The notes: generated by a model not told the origin, from the sequence alone. Shown: positions 29,033 to 39,696, numbered from the stretch's first letter. The stretch is 64,000 nt of DNA from CAVTYH01 sp963773875 (GCA_963773875.1 CAVZCV010000018.1:124001-188000), one strand, 5' to 3'. Translations and numbers: made by a program.

Positions 29033-30502
29033 TTAGATGAAATCTGTGTCGCATCGGCATCGGCCATCCACAAATGCAACATTGCGTAGGCCCGCCACGG
29101 ACGCCATTGCTCGGCTCGCGAGAGCAATTGCGCAACCGATGGACGCCTGCCATAAGCTGGCCAGCTTGCGCTGCAAGGCAACATCTCCTGCCAGGAACGC
29201 ATCGCTTTCACCCGTGGCCCGCATGGCAATGTACTGGGCCGTCCACTCACCAATGCCTGCAAGGTTGCGCAAACGAGCCACGGTTTCAGCCAAATCGCGC
29301 CGCGGCTGGAACATTTGCGGATCGGCACTCGCAGCCTCCGCAATGCCGACAAGCGATGCGGCCCGAGCCCGTGTCATTCCCAAACCAGAAAGCGTTTGCA
29401 TGGTGAATTGCGCAGGCTGTGGAAATACATGCGTTAGCCCGCGAACATGGGTTTGCTCGCCCAACGGTGCACCAAGCCGCGCGACGATTCGTGCGGCCAG
29501 CGTGGTTGCCGCTTTCACCGTAATTTGCTGGCCCAGCACGGCACGAACGGCAATCTCAAAGCCATCCCAGCCGCCGGGCACGCGCAGACCCGGCCGCGCT
29601 GCAACCAAGGGCGCGAGAATCGGATCGCACGATAGAACCGACGCAATGGCCGCCGGTTCCGCGCCCAAATCGAACTGCCGGCGAACGCGAGCGATGATGG
29701 CTGGCAATAAATTCAGCCGCGGAAAGCGCACCGTCACGCGCAGCGACGATTCATCGCCCGCTGGCGTAATGTCGATTGAGCCCACCGCACCGTCGAACTC
29801 AATCGCCCGGCAGTAACTTTCCGGCGTCACAACTTCCAGCCCGGCGATTGCGCGAGCCGCGAGGAAGTGGGACATTGCCTGCCAATCGTAGGGCGGCCGG
29901 TAGGGCAGCAGCAGCGAAATTTCCGGCGGTGTTGCGGCGCTCGCCGGGCGCCGTCGAAGCTGACTCGGCGGCCGCTGGTAAAGCCGTTGGAACGTTTCAT
30001 TGAATCGCCGCACGCTGCCGAAGCCGCTGGCCAGCGCCACGTCGATCATCGAAAGATCGGTTTCGTGAATCAGTTGCTTCGCCAGCAACACACGCCGTGT
30101 TTGCGCCACCGTGATGGGCGCCGCTCCCACATGCCGGCTGAACAACCGCCGCAACTGCCTGGCGCCGATATCAAGCCGCTTGGCGAGCGAATCGATATCG
30201 CCCTCATCGAGCGCGCCGCTTTCAATCAGCTTGAGTGCCCGCGAGACCGTGGCTTCCGTTCCGCGCCAGGCATCGAGCTCCGGCGAACTTTCCGGCCGGC
30301 AGCGCAAGCACGGTCGGAAGCCGGCTTCTTGCGCCGCGGCGGCAGTCGGTACGAAAATGCAGTTCTCCAATTTCGGCGGCCGGGCCGGGCAGATGGGCCG
30401 ACAATAAATTCCAGTCGTCTTCACGCAGGTGAAGAATCGGCCATCGTAACGGGCGTCGCGGGCCTGGACTGCACGGTAACAAACCGCGGGAGTGAGATTC
30501 AT
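29033..30502 (-). CDS. Ada N-domain-AraC HTH-AlkA fusion, 3-methyladenine DNA glycosylase
   Basis: A 489-residue fusion. Residues 1-80 are the Ada zinc domain that accepts methyl groups from methylphosphotriesters, with cysteines in FFTCVKTTGIYCRPICPARP and FRPCLRCRPE. Residues 85-185 are an AraC-type DNA-binding domain (LAKRLDIGARQLRRLFSRH, then VALASGFGSVRRFNETFQRL). The rest is AlkA: an N-terminal AlkA_N domain, then the helix-hairpin-helix-GPD glycosylase (LAGIGEWTAQYIAMRATG followed by the catalytic Asp in FLAGDVALQRKL). It lacks the O6-methylguanine domain of full Ada, which is supplied by the adjacent ogt. It is probably both sensor and activator of its own operon. ATG 30502 was chosen because it matches the family N-terminus. 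Confidence 0.93.
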   Translation of the reverse strand: MNLTPAVCYRAVQARDARYDGRFFTCVKTTGIYCRPICPARPPKLENCIFVPTAAAAQEAGFRPCLRCRPESSPELDAWRGTEATVSRALKLIESGALDEGDIDSLAKRLDIGARQLRRLFSRHVGAAPITVAQTRRVLLAKQLIHETDLSMIDVALASGFGSVRRFNETFQRLYQRPPSQLRRRPASAATPPEISLLLPYRPPYDWQAMSHFLAARAIAGLEVVTPESYCRAIEFDGAVGSIDITPAGDESSLRVTVRFPRLNLLPAIIARVRRQFDLGAEPAAIASVLSCDPILAPLVAARPGLRVPGGWDGFEIAVRAVLGQQITVKAATTLAARIVARLGAPLGEQTHVRGLTHVFPQPAQFTMQTLSGLGMTRARAASLVGIAEAASADPQMFQPRRDLAETVARLRNLAGIGEWTAQYIAMRATGESDAFLAGDVALQRKLASLWQASIGCAIALASRAMASVAGLRNVAFVDGRCRCDTDFI

Positions 30503-30613
30503 AATCTCAACTATACCCGAGCCGGCCAATTCGTCTCGCGGTTTTCGGACTTCAATGAAAGCTGATCAACGCGATTGAGGCTGTCCGCGGCGGCGTGTCA
30601 CTTGGGGACCGCG

Positions 30614-30835
30614 TCACGCACTTAGCTCTTGATAATGCGCGCGCACGTATTCATCGGCGTCGTCCATCGAATCGAAGAAGTGCGCTTCTGAATTGTTCAG
30701 CGACCAATTCGATCCGGTCCATACCAGATACGAATCGTTCAGCCGATTGGGCGCCCGCTTGGCTTTGACAAGCGGGTCGGTGAGGTCCGACGTGATGACA
30801 AACCGTTCATCCTGTTTGCGAGTTAGAATGCCCAT
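30614..30835 (-). CDS. Small hypothetical protein
   Basis: A 73-residue acidic protein without signal or membrane segment. The sequence is compact and coding-like (DERFVITSDLTDPLVKAKRA, SYLVWTGSNWSLNNSEAHFF, DDADEYVRAHYQEL), suggesting a small beta-beta-alpha fold. I do not recognise the family. It is not obviously in an operon. Confidence 0.55.
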   Translation of the reverse strand: MGILTRKQDERFVITSDLTDPLVKAKRAPNRLNDSYLVWTGSNWSLNNSEAHFFDSMDDADEYVRAHYQELSA

Positions 30836-30925
30836 GTTCGATTCGATCTTTCCCGGCAGGTGTTAACTTCTGCAAACCGTTTGATTGATCCATCGGAGGA
30901 ACAACCGAAGGGAGCGGCTGTTGGT

Positions 30926-31075
30926 ATGTCGATTGGTCCAAATGAAGATCCACAGCTCGAATGCAAGTATCTCAGATTAAGTTGGCGATGGATAGCTTGC
31001 TTGGCCATGCTGCTGTCATTCGTCGCCGTTTTTCGTTGCGCACGCGGCAGCGGCTGCTTGAAATCGCTGTGCTGA
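30926..31075 (+). CDS. Doubtful small membrane peptide
   Basis: A 49-residue frame (MSIGPNEDPQLECKYLRLSW) with one hydrophobic helix (IACLAMLLSFVAVF) and a basic, Cys-containing tail. There is no strong ribosome-binding site, so it may not be a real gene. Confidence 0.2.
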   Translation: MSIGPNEDPQLECKYLRLSWRWIACLAMLLSFVAVFRCARGSGCLKSLC

Positions 31076-31142
31076 ACTGCTCTAGTTCGTGATTGACGGA
31101 TGACCTAAGCAATCGCATTTTGGATTCTGGAGTGCTTTCACC

Positions 31143-31427
31143 ATGATTACTGTCGGTATGAATTATCATGTCCTGCCGGGCAAGCAGGCCGATTTTGAAC
31201 AGAAGTTTGCGGCCGTCATCAGCGCGCTGCGCGCCGCCAAAGGCCATAGCAGTTCCACGTTGTGGAAAGATGTGGGCGACGATGCTTCGTACCTGATCAC
31301 CAGCGAGTGGAGCGAAGAACAGGCGTTCCTCGATTTCATCCACAGCCAGGCGTTCAAAGATGTCACCACCTGGGGCAAGGAACAAATCCTCTCCGGCCGG
31401 CCACAGCACAAAATCTACAAGCATTAG
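31143..31427 (+). CDS. Antibiotic biosynthesis monooxygenase (ABM) domain protein
   Basis: A single 94-residue ABM domain, a dimeric ferredoxin-like beta-barrel found in small monooxygenases, heme-degrading proteins and quinol oxygenases. The order is MITVGMNYHVLPGKQADFEQ, KFAAVISALRAAKGHSSSTL, then SYLITSEWSEEQAFLDFIHS and QAFKDVTTWG. The EW-S(x)EAF strand-helix is typical. The substrate cannot be inferred. It stands alone between a doubtful peptide and a sulfotransferase gene. Confidence 0.88.
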   Translation: MITVGMNYHVLPGKQADFEQKFAAVISALRAAKGHSSSTLWKDVGDDASYLITSEWSEEQAFLDFIHSQAFKDVTTWGKEQILSGRPQHKIYKH

Positions 31428-31691
31428 CAGCTGGTAGAGCGCAAATTGCGTCGTCCATTCGGCGAGTTCACTTGTAACAACGCCGCAGGCAATTAGACTG
31501 GCATTGCCCGTTGGTGTATCTGTTTGTTGCACCGAACCTGCCCCTTGGTGAAGCAAGAGATCACCAGCGGGCATTTCTGTCGCTTCCCGCCGCCAAGTAG
31601 GCCGCCTTCTGCGAATCCCTCAAGGGAAGTATCTGTACAACCGATAAAATCTGAATAAACCCGTAAGCGCGCCTTGGCAAGGAATGCCCCG

Positions 31692-32534
31692 ATGTACGCC
31701 TTTGTGCATATCGAGAAAACCGGCGGCACCACATTGCATTCCATCTTGCGCTGCTCATTCGGCACCCGGCACTGCGATATCCGCCTGCCGCTCTGGAAAC
31801 GCGGGAAAGACCGGGAAGACAACCGTACGTGCGTTGCAGCGGCCGATTTACGCCGCGTCCGCCGGCTGTATCGGCATCTGCGCGGTATTTCGGGCCACAA
31901 CGTGAAAGCGTATTCCGATTTGCACAGCGTCTGTCCGGAAATCCGGTACTTCACACTGATTCGCGATCCGGGAAAACGTTTCCTCTCCCACTTTCTAAAT
32001 CGCGGCCTGCACCACAGCGAGGCAGATTTCCAGCGCTGGATCGCCATGCGCTGGCTGCACAACTGGCAAACCAAAATGATTGCCGGCGAGCCCTGCGCGG
32101 AAAAGGCCATCGAACTCATTTCCACGCGTTTCGGATTCGTCGGCCTGACGGAACGCTTCAACGAGTCGCTGCTGCTCTTGGGCTCATGGCTGCAAGAGCC
32201 GAGCTATTATCCCTACCACAAGCGCCGCAACCAACTAAGCGAAAAGCGTCGTCCGCGCGATTTCGTGCGCGAGAAAATCGACATGGGCTATTTGGACTCC
32301 CCCAGCGTGCAAGCGCAAATTGCCGCGGTGAACTCCGAAGATCAGAAAGTTCACGATTTCGTTACCTCGACCATCTACCCCCGGCAGGTTGCCAACTACG
32401 CCGGCAACCTGGCGATTGACGTCAGAAACTTCCAGATGCAGAACGAGTGCCCGCGAACCATCAAAGAAGCCGTCGGCAGCCGCTTCGTTCGCAATTACGT
32501 CTACAAACCGCTCTTGCACTGCTACGTGCTTTAA
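31692..32534 (+). CDS. Sulfotransferase-family protein
   Basis: A 280-residue P-loop protein of the carbohydrate/cell-surface sulfotransferase group, which transfers sulfate from PAPS. The 5'-phosphosulfate loop is near the very N-terminus: MYAFVHIEKTGGTTLHSILR (HIEKTGGTT). The 3'-phosphate-binding region is LIRDPGKRFLSHFLN (RDPxxRxxSxF). Further on, FGFVGLTERFNESLLLLGSW is typical of the Sulfotransfer_2-like clan. AAGGA eight bases before ATG 31692 supports this start over an upstream TTG. No signal peptide is visible. The acceptor is unknown; with the sulfatases in this window it points to sulfated glycans or lipids. Confidence 0.85.
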   Translation: MYAFVHIEKTGGTTLHSILRCSFGTRHCDIRLPLWKRGKDREDNRTCVAAADLRRVRRLYRHLRGISGHNVKAYSDLHSVCPEIRYFTLIRDPGKRFLSHFLNRGLHHSEADFQRWIAMRWLHNWQTKMIAGEPCAEKAIELISTRFGFVGLTERFNESLLLLGSWLQEPSYYPYHKRRNQLSEKRRPRDFVREKIDMGYLDSPSVQAQIAAVNSEDQKVHDFVTSTIYPRQVANYAGNLAIDVRNFQMQNECPRTIKEAVGSRFVRNYVYKPLLHCYVL

Positions 32535-32839
32535 CGCTTTCGGCACGATTGGATATCGCCGCCCCCACGCCGAGCCCCCCTCCAAGTCGCCCCCGGCACG
32601 CGAACTGCTTCACGCACGTCGAATCAATCAAAGCCTGAGCAAGTTCGTTGTTTTGTGAATCAATTCGATGGCGCGGCGTCATCGAAATGTATTCGTTACT
32701 CGGGTCGGTGACGAAAACGTGCTCGGCGGGAACAGAATGCGGCATCGGGAATCGACGTTTATAATGACGGTTCCTAATCGATCGTAGGTTGCCGACGATC
32801 GGCAATTTCCTGGTGCATTCCGTTAACAGGAGGGAATCT
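32535..32839. other. Gap, possible minus-strand remnant
   Basis: There is no clear gene. On the minus strand a frame from ATG 32745 reads MPHSVPAEHVFVTDPSNEYI and SMTPRHRIDSQNNELAQALI before becoming low-quality, so it may be a short gene or remnant. Confidence 0.25.
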
Positions 32840-33991
32840 ATGTCGCCGTTTACTTTGAGTGGGCGCATCTTGGCGGCTGCGTTTCTCAGCTTCGCCGTTA
32901 CAGCGTCGGCTGTGGAACCCAATAAGACAAACGATAAAGGAAAAGACGACAAAAAGGACACCAAGTCGAATACAGACACGAAGTCTTCGCCCAGCCCTGC
33001 CCCTTCAGGGCCAGTCAATAAGAACGCCGTCAACGGGACCGTGCCGAATAGGAACATGCCGAATGCCGGCACCAACCCAGTCGTTCCCAACGCCCAAGCG
33101 CCTCAAGGTGTTCGCCGACTGCTGGGTGGGTCCAGCGGAATGGATCGCCGCAGCCAATGGGAGTGGGAACAAATGCAGCGCGAGCAATGGCTGCGCGACC
33201 AACAACGACAGCAGGACGAACAATGGCAGCGCGATCGCGATCTCGATGCGCACGAGCGCGCGCTGGACCGCGCCAGTCGGTACGAGAACCGACCTATCTC
33301 ATCCAACGAGCCAGCTCCGCCGGTCGACACCACGCTGCGCGGAACCGGCAGTGTGGTTTCGGCCCAGTCCGGCCAACTGGTGGTGAAAATCGATGGCGAT
33401 GTCGTACGCGTGCAGCGCAATGCCGATTCAAAGATTGAAGTGTTCGGCGCCGCCGAGGTCGAAGCTTTGCAGCCGGGCCGCATCGTTCGAATTGAGGGAA
33501 CCTTCGAAACGGTCGGTAAAAGCCAGATGCAGGCAACCAAGCCAATTTTGGCAGTCGATATCGTCACGCCGCGCCCAGGCAGTGTTCCAGGCACCATGAC
33601 ACCGCTGGCCGGCGACGCCGCACCGCAGAAGGGCGAAAACCTGGCGCCCGAAGCCAACGCCGTGCGCTCGCTGAGCGTGATCGGCCGCGTCGTGAAGTGT
33701 TCCCAGGGCGAGTTAACTCTCGACCTGGCCGGCACCACGCTCAAGGGCAAGTTGGATCCTGCCGCGACCGTTAGTCTTCGAGGCTCCGACATCAATCTGG
33801 CGCACGCCGGCGATCAAGTCGAAGTGGTCGGCTATTACATGAAGCCCGGCTACGCGATGGGAAAGGAAATCCGAATCACGTTGGCCAACGCGTTTGGCAA
33901 GCCGCAGAACGATTTCGCCAAACGAACCGCCGCCATTCCCGCCGCCGCCGCTCCCGCGATCCCGGCGCCAGCGAATCCTACGGGCAAGTGA
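32840..33991 (+). CDS. Secreted protein with two OB-like repeats, unknown function
   Basis: A 383-residue protein. A signal peptide (RILAAAFLSFAVTASAVE) is followed by a long low-complexity Lys/Asp/Ser/Pro-Asn linker, then a Gln/Arg-rich coiled segment (WEWEQMQREQWLRDQQRQQD). Last come two similar beta-rich units of about 75 residues, at about 165-245 and 270-350 (RGTGSVVSAQSGQLVVKIDG and VIGRVVKCSQGELTLDLAGT), each with a GxV...G.LxxxxxG..x pattern suggestive of OB-like barrels. The tail is Ala/Pro-rich. AGGAGG just upstream decides ATG 32840. No family is recognised; an envelope or extracellular role is inferred from export alone. Confidence 0.72.
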   Translation: MSPFTLSGRILAAAFLSFAVTASAVEPNKTNDKGKDDKKDTKSNTDTKSSPSPAPSGPVNKNAVNGTVPNRNMPNAGTNPVVPNAQAPQGVRRLLGGSSGMDRRSQWEWEQMQREQWLRDQQRQQDEQWQRDRDLDAHERALDRASRYENRPISSNEPAPPVDTTLRGTGSVVSAQSGQLVVKIDGDVVRVQRNADSKIEVFGAAEVEALQPGRIVRIEGTFETVGKSQMQATKPILAVDIVTPRPGSVPGTMTPLAGDAAPQKGENLAPEANAVRSLSVIGRVVKCSQGELTLDLAGTTLKGKLDPAATVSLRGSDINLAHAGDQVEVVGYYMKPGYAMGKEIRITLANAFGKPQNDFAKRTAAIPAAAAPAIPAPANPTGK

Positions 33992-35426
33992 CCTTGTGGA
34001 ACCCTTGCAGGGTTCAATTCAATGATGTGGTCACTCAGTCCCAGGGTGCGCACGCGCGACCCTGGGCTTCGTTGTGTAGCCTTGCAGGGCAAAGACAACC
34101 GGCCAACCGCACAATCGCCGCGCCACACAATCGTTTAACGCAAACGCCCAGCCGGTCCCTCTTAACGCCAAAAGGCGTTTCACAACATAGCCCAGGGTCG
34201 CTCCTGCGCACCCTGGGTGTACGATCATCAAAATGCCGGACCGAACCCTGTAAGGGTTTCACCAATCTGCGCTAACCCTTCAAAAACGTTTCGATTCGGT
34301 GCCGGAGCCGTTCGATTTTGGCCGTCGTGGTTTGGCATTCCCAGACGGTCGAGCACGCACCAGCCGGTGCGGGTCAACTTCGGATCCCACGACCGGAGGA
34401 TACGGATCGACGAGTTCCCCGAGACTTACCTGCGTAAATCGCTTGGCAGCGAGGCAATCCGAGGGCCAGCGGCCCGGCAGGAAATAGCCCGGCCCGTCAG
34501 GGCCTGGGGGCGGAGATGCGAACCAATTCCCAAAGGTCCGAAGGACCGGAACAAATGTCCGGTTACCGCAACGCGATTCAAGTGCCGGTCCTCTGGACCT
34601 CGATCTCGATTCGCGTACTCCTGAATCCGATCTCACGATCGGACCTATTTCCTGCCGACCTTTCAGGCCTTTAAGACAAGACCTGTGCTCGTTTATTTCC
34701 CCCGGGCGACAATTAGACCAGTCCCGTTTATTCTCCCCCGTTTATTCTCCCCCCGAAGGACCGGAACAAATGTCCGGTTACCACAACGCGATTCAAGTGC
34801 CGGTCCGCTGGACCTCGAGTCTAGAATGCGCGAGTGCGTTGAACCCGATCTCACGATCGGACCTATTTCCTCCCGGCCTTCCAGGCCTTTAAGACAAGAC
34901 CTGTGCTCGTTTATTTCCCCTCCAGCCGCAACGCGGCGACCGTCAATAGCCAGGGGCGTGAGCCCCTGGACCGCATCCCTCGACCTCCCCGCCCCAACGT
35001 GGGCGATCGTAATTCCCGCACGCGCCAATCAACCACTGTCGCCCCATTCGGGGCTTCATGAAAAACGCGGGCACCATACCAGGGGCTCACGCCCCTGGCT
35101 ATTACGCTTGCCCCGTTGGGGCAATGAAATGCGATTAGCACGACCTTGGGCTTCCTCCTGAAACCTGCAAGGTTTCCACAATAAAGCCCACGGGTCGCGA
35201 AAGGGTACACTGGGTCGACAATCTAGCCGCGTTGTCCTGGCCGACGCGTAGTCGACGTCAAGTTCTGTGGGCGCTGCAACCGAATTGCCTTCAACGATCC
35301 TCGCGTTTTGGGTTTGAGAAGAGCGACCCGTAGTCCAGTGGAGGCCACTTTTCAACGGCAGAACCCGCAGTCGCAGCAATCCTGCGGGATTCTGATCAGA
35401 CGGCGAACATTTGGTACACTCTTCGA
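33992..35426. repeat. Repeat-rich non-coding island
   Basis: No gene is visible. It holds inverted CCCAGGGT(GCGCA) copies near 34048 and 34190, and two direct repeats of about 165 bases (34540-34702 and 34755-34920) starting GAAGGACCGGAACAAATGTC and ending with CGTTTATTTCCCC. It also holds two inverted copies of AGCCAGGGGCGTGAGCCCCTGG (34948-34970 and 35079-35103). The composition differs from neighbouring genes. Confidence 0.7.
34540..34920. repeat. Tandem direct repeat, two units of about 165 bases
   Basis: Units 34540-34702 and 34755-34920 are highly similar over their whole length, separated by about 50 bases. Differences cluster in the middle (after GGACCTCGA), where unit 2 has a different 30-base segment. 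Each unit contains ATCTCACGATCGGACCTATT. Confidence 0.8.
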
Positions 35427-36519
35427 ATGGCTTACTTTACGGACTTATTTACGGTCGAAACGTATTCAGCGTTTCTCTTGTCCGATCGAACTATTTCTGG
35501 ATTTCGCGAAACGCAAGTCGGAATGGTCAAACGCTTAAAGCGCAGGCGACAAGCTGCTTGAGTACATAAAAGGACTGTCACGCTGGGCTGGCGTGCTAGA
35601 GGTAGTCGACGAATCCTTCATCGACCGAACGCCAATCTTTTTGCCAAAAGACGATCCGTTCGTTGCTCGTTTGCGTGTTAAGGCCTTGACTGTGCTGCCG
35701 CTCGAACAGGCGATCCCAATTCGCGAACCTGAAGTGTTCGATGCACTAACTTTTACGCGAGGCAACCGAGACGGTTATTGGCTTGGGCCACTTCGACGTA
35801 GTTTACAGCATATGGAGGACGTCGACGGAAAGTTTCTGGAGGGATTGCTTGCTAAGCAAGCGAGAGATCCAAAGATTTTCCCGCTCGGCTCCGGCGAAAT
35901 CGAAGACCTTCGACCTAAACACGTCAAACGTAGCGACGGAATTATTGGTGTGACTGTGCCGAAGGATGAGCCCGCAACAGCACTTACTCCCACGAAAGCG
36001 TCCCGCGACTCCATCAAAAACCAAGCCGACGTTGCTCGCCTCGGTGAGATGATGGGATTTCGAGTTTGGTTGCCGCGAAATGATCGAGCGGCAGTGCTGC
36101 AAAGCTGGCAGCCCGCGGATGGAACGTTGCTCGATATCCTCCCTTTAAATTACGACGACACAACGCTCGAAACTATTGAGCAAATCGACGTGCTGTGGCT
36201 CAAAGGACTGTGCGATTCAGGCGCATTTGAGATCGAACACACTACCGCAATTTATTCCGGCCTGCTTCGAATGGCTGATTTGCTCGCGCTTCAGCCGAAT
36301 ATGAATATCGCGCTGCACATCGTGGCGCCGGCAGAGAGACGCGATAAGGTATTAAACGAAATTCGTCGTCCGGTATTCTCTTTACTCGAGAACCAGCCGC
36401 TCGCAAAGCGGTGCACATTCATCGCATATGAAGATCTCAAAGACATTATGTCGCTCAAGCACTTGAGCCACGTTTCGGATTCGGTCCTTGAAGAATATGA
36501 AGAAGCTGCTGACGAATAG
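35427..36519 (+). CDS. EVE-like domain plus nuclease-like domain protein, frameshifted
   Basis: About 364 codons. The N-terminus, read from ATG 35427 (MAYFTDLFTVETYSAFLLSD, RTISGFRETQVGMVKRLK), joins after a one-base shift near 35,540 to AGDKLLEYIKGLSRWAGVLE and VVDESFIDRTPIFLPKDDPF. Together these look like an EVE/PUA-like domain of about 150 residues, the fold of readers of modified bases. The C-terminal half has GFRVWLPRNDRAAVLQ, IEQIDVLWLKG and AFEIEHTTAIYSGLLRMADL, resembling restriction-endonuclease-like (PD-D/ExK) proteins: the D/V-x-L-W, E-x-EH pattern could supply the acidic residues. The family is known to me only as uncharacterised. A role in restriction of modified DNA or in repair is an inference. 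It lies alone between the repeat island and repeat copy B. Confidence 0.65.
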
Positions 36520-36544
36520 ACTAGCGAACCCCGCGCTGTGCGCG

Positions 36545-36639
36545 GGTCTCCCGACCCCGCACGCAGCGTGACCGAAGGTCTCCAGGCCGCAAGCAAGTTC
36601 TGAGACCTGCGGCCAGGCGCGTGGCGAGGTCGGGAGACC
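36545..36639. repeat. Inverted repeat GGTCTCCCGACC
   Basis: Two exact 12-base arms (36545-36556 and 36628-36639) enclose about 70 bases with further GGTCTC/GAGACC pieces. It lies right after the EVE-like gene and could affect transcript ends, but there is no T-run. Confidence 0.55.
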
Positions 36640-36699
36640 TGGCCACAGCGGAGGGAGGCCTTGCCACAGGAGAGGCGCCGCTTTTGACGGGCGCGGCTT

Positions 36700-37370
36700 G
36701 GATCGAATCAGCGGTCCATCGGCGCTTGCCTGGTGCGCGTATTCCACCGCTACCTTACGGGATGCGGCTCAGTGAGTTTTCCCTGAGCCTGCCGGCTCCG
36801 TGCCTCCGCGTTTCTGCGGTAAAAAAATCTTTTGACTGGCCCGAAAAGGCCCTTGACTCTAAAGCATATGTACACATAGTATACGTATTGGAGCTATTAG
36901 GCTCCTGGTTTCCCGGCTCGTTGGGAGACTGACGTTCTTTGGCAATTTGAGCAAATACAAAAGGATCTAGGTGCCTGAGGGCCTGGGTTGTCGTGGTCTG
37001 CGCGTAGACAGGACAGGTGCCCTGAAAAATCTATCCGAGCGGCGGCTTAGTCACCCAGTCACCCAGACACACAGGCACTCGCGACAAAAGTCGTGAAAAA
37101 ACCTATTCAACTCGATCGAGAAATCTCGATCGAGTTGGGGACCCAAGAGCGGAGAGTGAAATAACTGTGAAATAACTCGCCGCAAAATTCGCAAAAACGC
37201 CATGTCAGTCCCAAAAGCGCGCTGCAGTAATTTCACTCCGAAACGCGATGCTCGGGATTGAGGCAAGTTGCGAGGCGAATTCCTCGAAGCTGGCGCGAAG
37301 AACCGGCCGGGGTTTCACGCGGTTTTGCGCGGAGCTGGAATTCTCGAGGTTTTTGGAAAGGGCAGAGTGA
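36700..37370 (+). repeat. 0.5 kb structured repeat, copy B (with about 150-base leader)
   Basis: The leader 36700-36852 closely matches that of copy D (GTATTCCACCGCT, ACGGGATGCGGCTC, then the CCTCCGC..TCTGCGG and AAAAAAATCTTT blocks). A promoter at 36853-36882 is followed by CTTTGGCAATTTGA, a stem GTGCCTG/CAGGCAC with CTGGGT/ACCCAG, the palindrome 37109-37136 (13 pairs), and GAGTGAAATAAC with a near-complement 80 bases on. It ends about 180 bases before the 16S promoter. Confidence 0.7.
36853..36882 (+). promoter_or_regulatory. Promoter-like site of repeat copy B
   Basis: TTGACT, an 18-base spacer, then TAGTAT. Confidence 0.55.
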
Positions 37371-37553
37371 AAGAACGCAGGTGGTAAGCAGCAGACGGTG
37401 GTCAGCCGTCTGGTTAGGGAAGCTGGGCAAAATTTCCGTGGGGAAAAATCGCGAAATTTGGAGAAAATCGATGTGAACCGATTGGCAGGGTCCGCGTAGT
37501 ACTGGTTGTGTCTGGCCAGCTGGGAATTCAAAACGAATTCCAAACATGGGCCA

Positions 37554-37581
37554 TTGACAGTTCAAATGGATTCATTAGAAT
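37554..37581 (+). promoter_or_regulatory. 16S rRNA promoter
   Basis: TTGACA, a 16-base spacer and TAGAAT give a near-consensus sigma70 promoter about 380 bases before the 16S gene, placing the transcript start near 37588. No other strong site is seen between here and the rRNA. Confidence 0.7.
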
Positions 37582-37771
37582 CCCTGAACCTGGAGCGAGC
37601 GTCTCGCTGTAACGGCGGGTCGGTCGATTCGGGTTTTTTATTCCCTCGGCGCGTCGGTCAGTCTTTCTAGATTGGCCCGTTTAAGCAGGTTTGGCTGAGA
37701 AGCCTCACCTACGAAGAGGGCCGATTCGGCTTCTGCCGTTTCGGTAATCGATCTTTGACAATTTTGTAGTT

Positions 37772-37798
37772 GACTTCTTTTGAGTAAGCCAGCACAAG
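37772..37798 (+). other. 16S precursor processing stem, 5' side
   Basis: GACTTCT (37772-37778) and AGCACAAG (37791-37798) pair perfectly with AGAAGTC (39557-39563) and CTTGTGCT (39545-39552) on the other side of the 16S gene, the layout of an RNase III processing stalk. Confidence 0.75.
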
Positions 37799-37958
37799 AG
37801 ATTGTGACCGGCGGCCGGCGGTGTAGTTTGCTTTCGGGCAAATCTGCAGCGGCGGTTGCCATCCAACAAAAAGTTCAAACTTTTTTAATTGGCTACTAAC
37901 CCGGTGTCGTCGGCTTCGATCAGCAATGATTGCGGTCGGCGGCTCTGGTAAGCGTAAA

Positions 37959-39485
<1,527 letters not shown>

Positions 39486-39544
39486 TTTATCAGATCTTGT
39501 GTCTCTCACGATTCACAATGATCATTAAAAACTGTGGAGCGATC

Positions 39545-39563
39545 CTTGTGCTGACTAGAAGTC
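39545..39563 (+). other. 16S precursor processing stem, 3' side
   Basis: CTTGTGCT and AGAAGTC are complementary to AGCACAAG and GACTTCT in the leader. Confidence 0.75.
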
Positions 39564-39658
39564 GGTTTTGGACATGCTGTTAAGTTGTTCACTCAAGAAC
39601 GCTTAACCGCCCTCGGCTTGCCGGGGAGCCAAAACAAACTACAAATTGCTTTGATAGA

Positions 39659-39696
39659 GACCCGTGGGCCTTGCCAGACCCGCGGGTCTTTTTTTT
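39659..39696 (+). terminator. Terminator of the 16S unit
   Basis: GACCCGTGGG, a 10-base loop, CCCGCGGGTC (one wobble pair), then eight T residues. It lies 180 bases past the 16S end. Confidence 0.88.
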
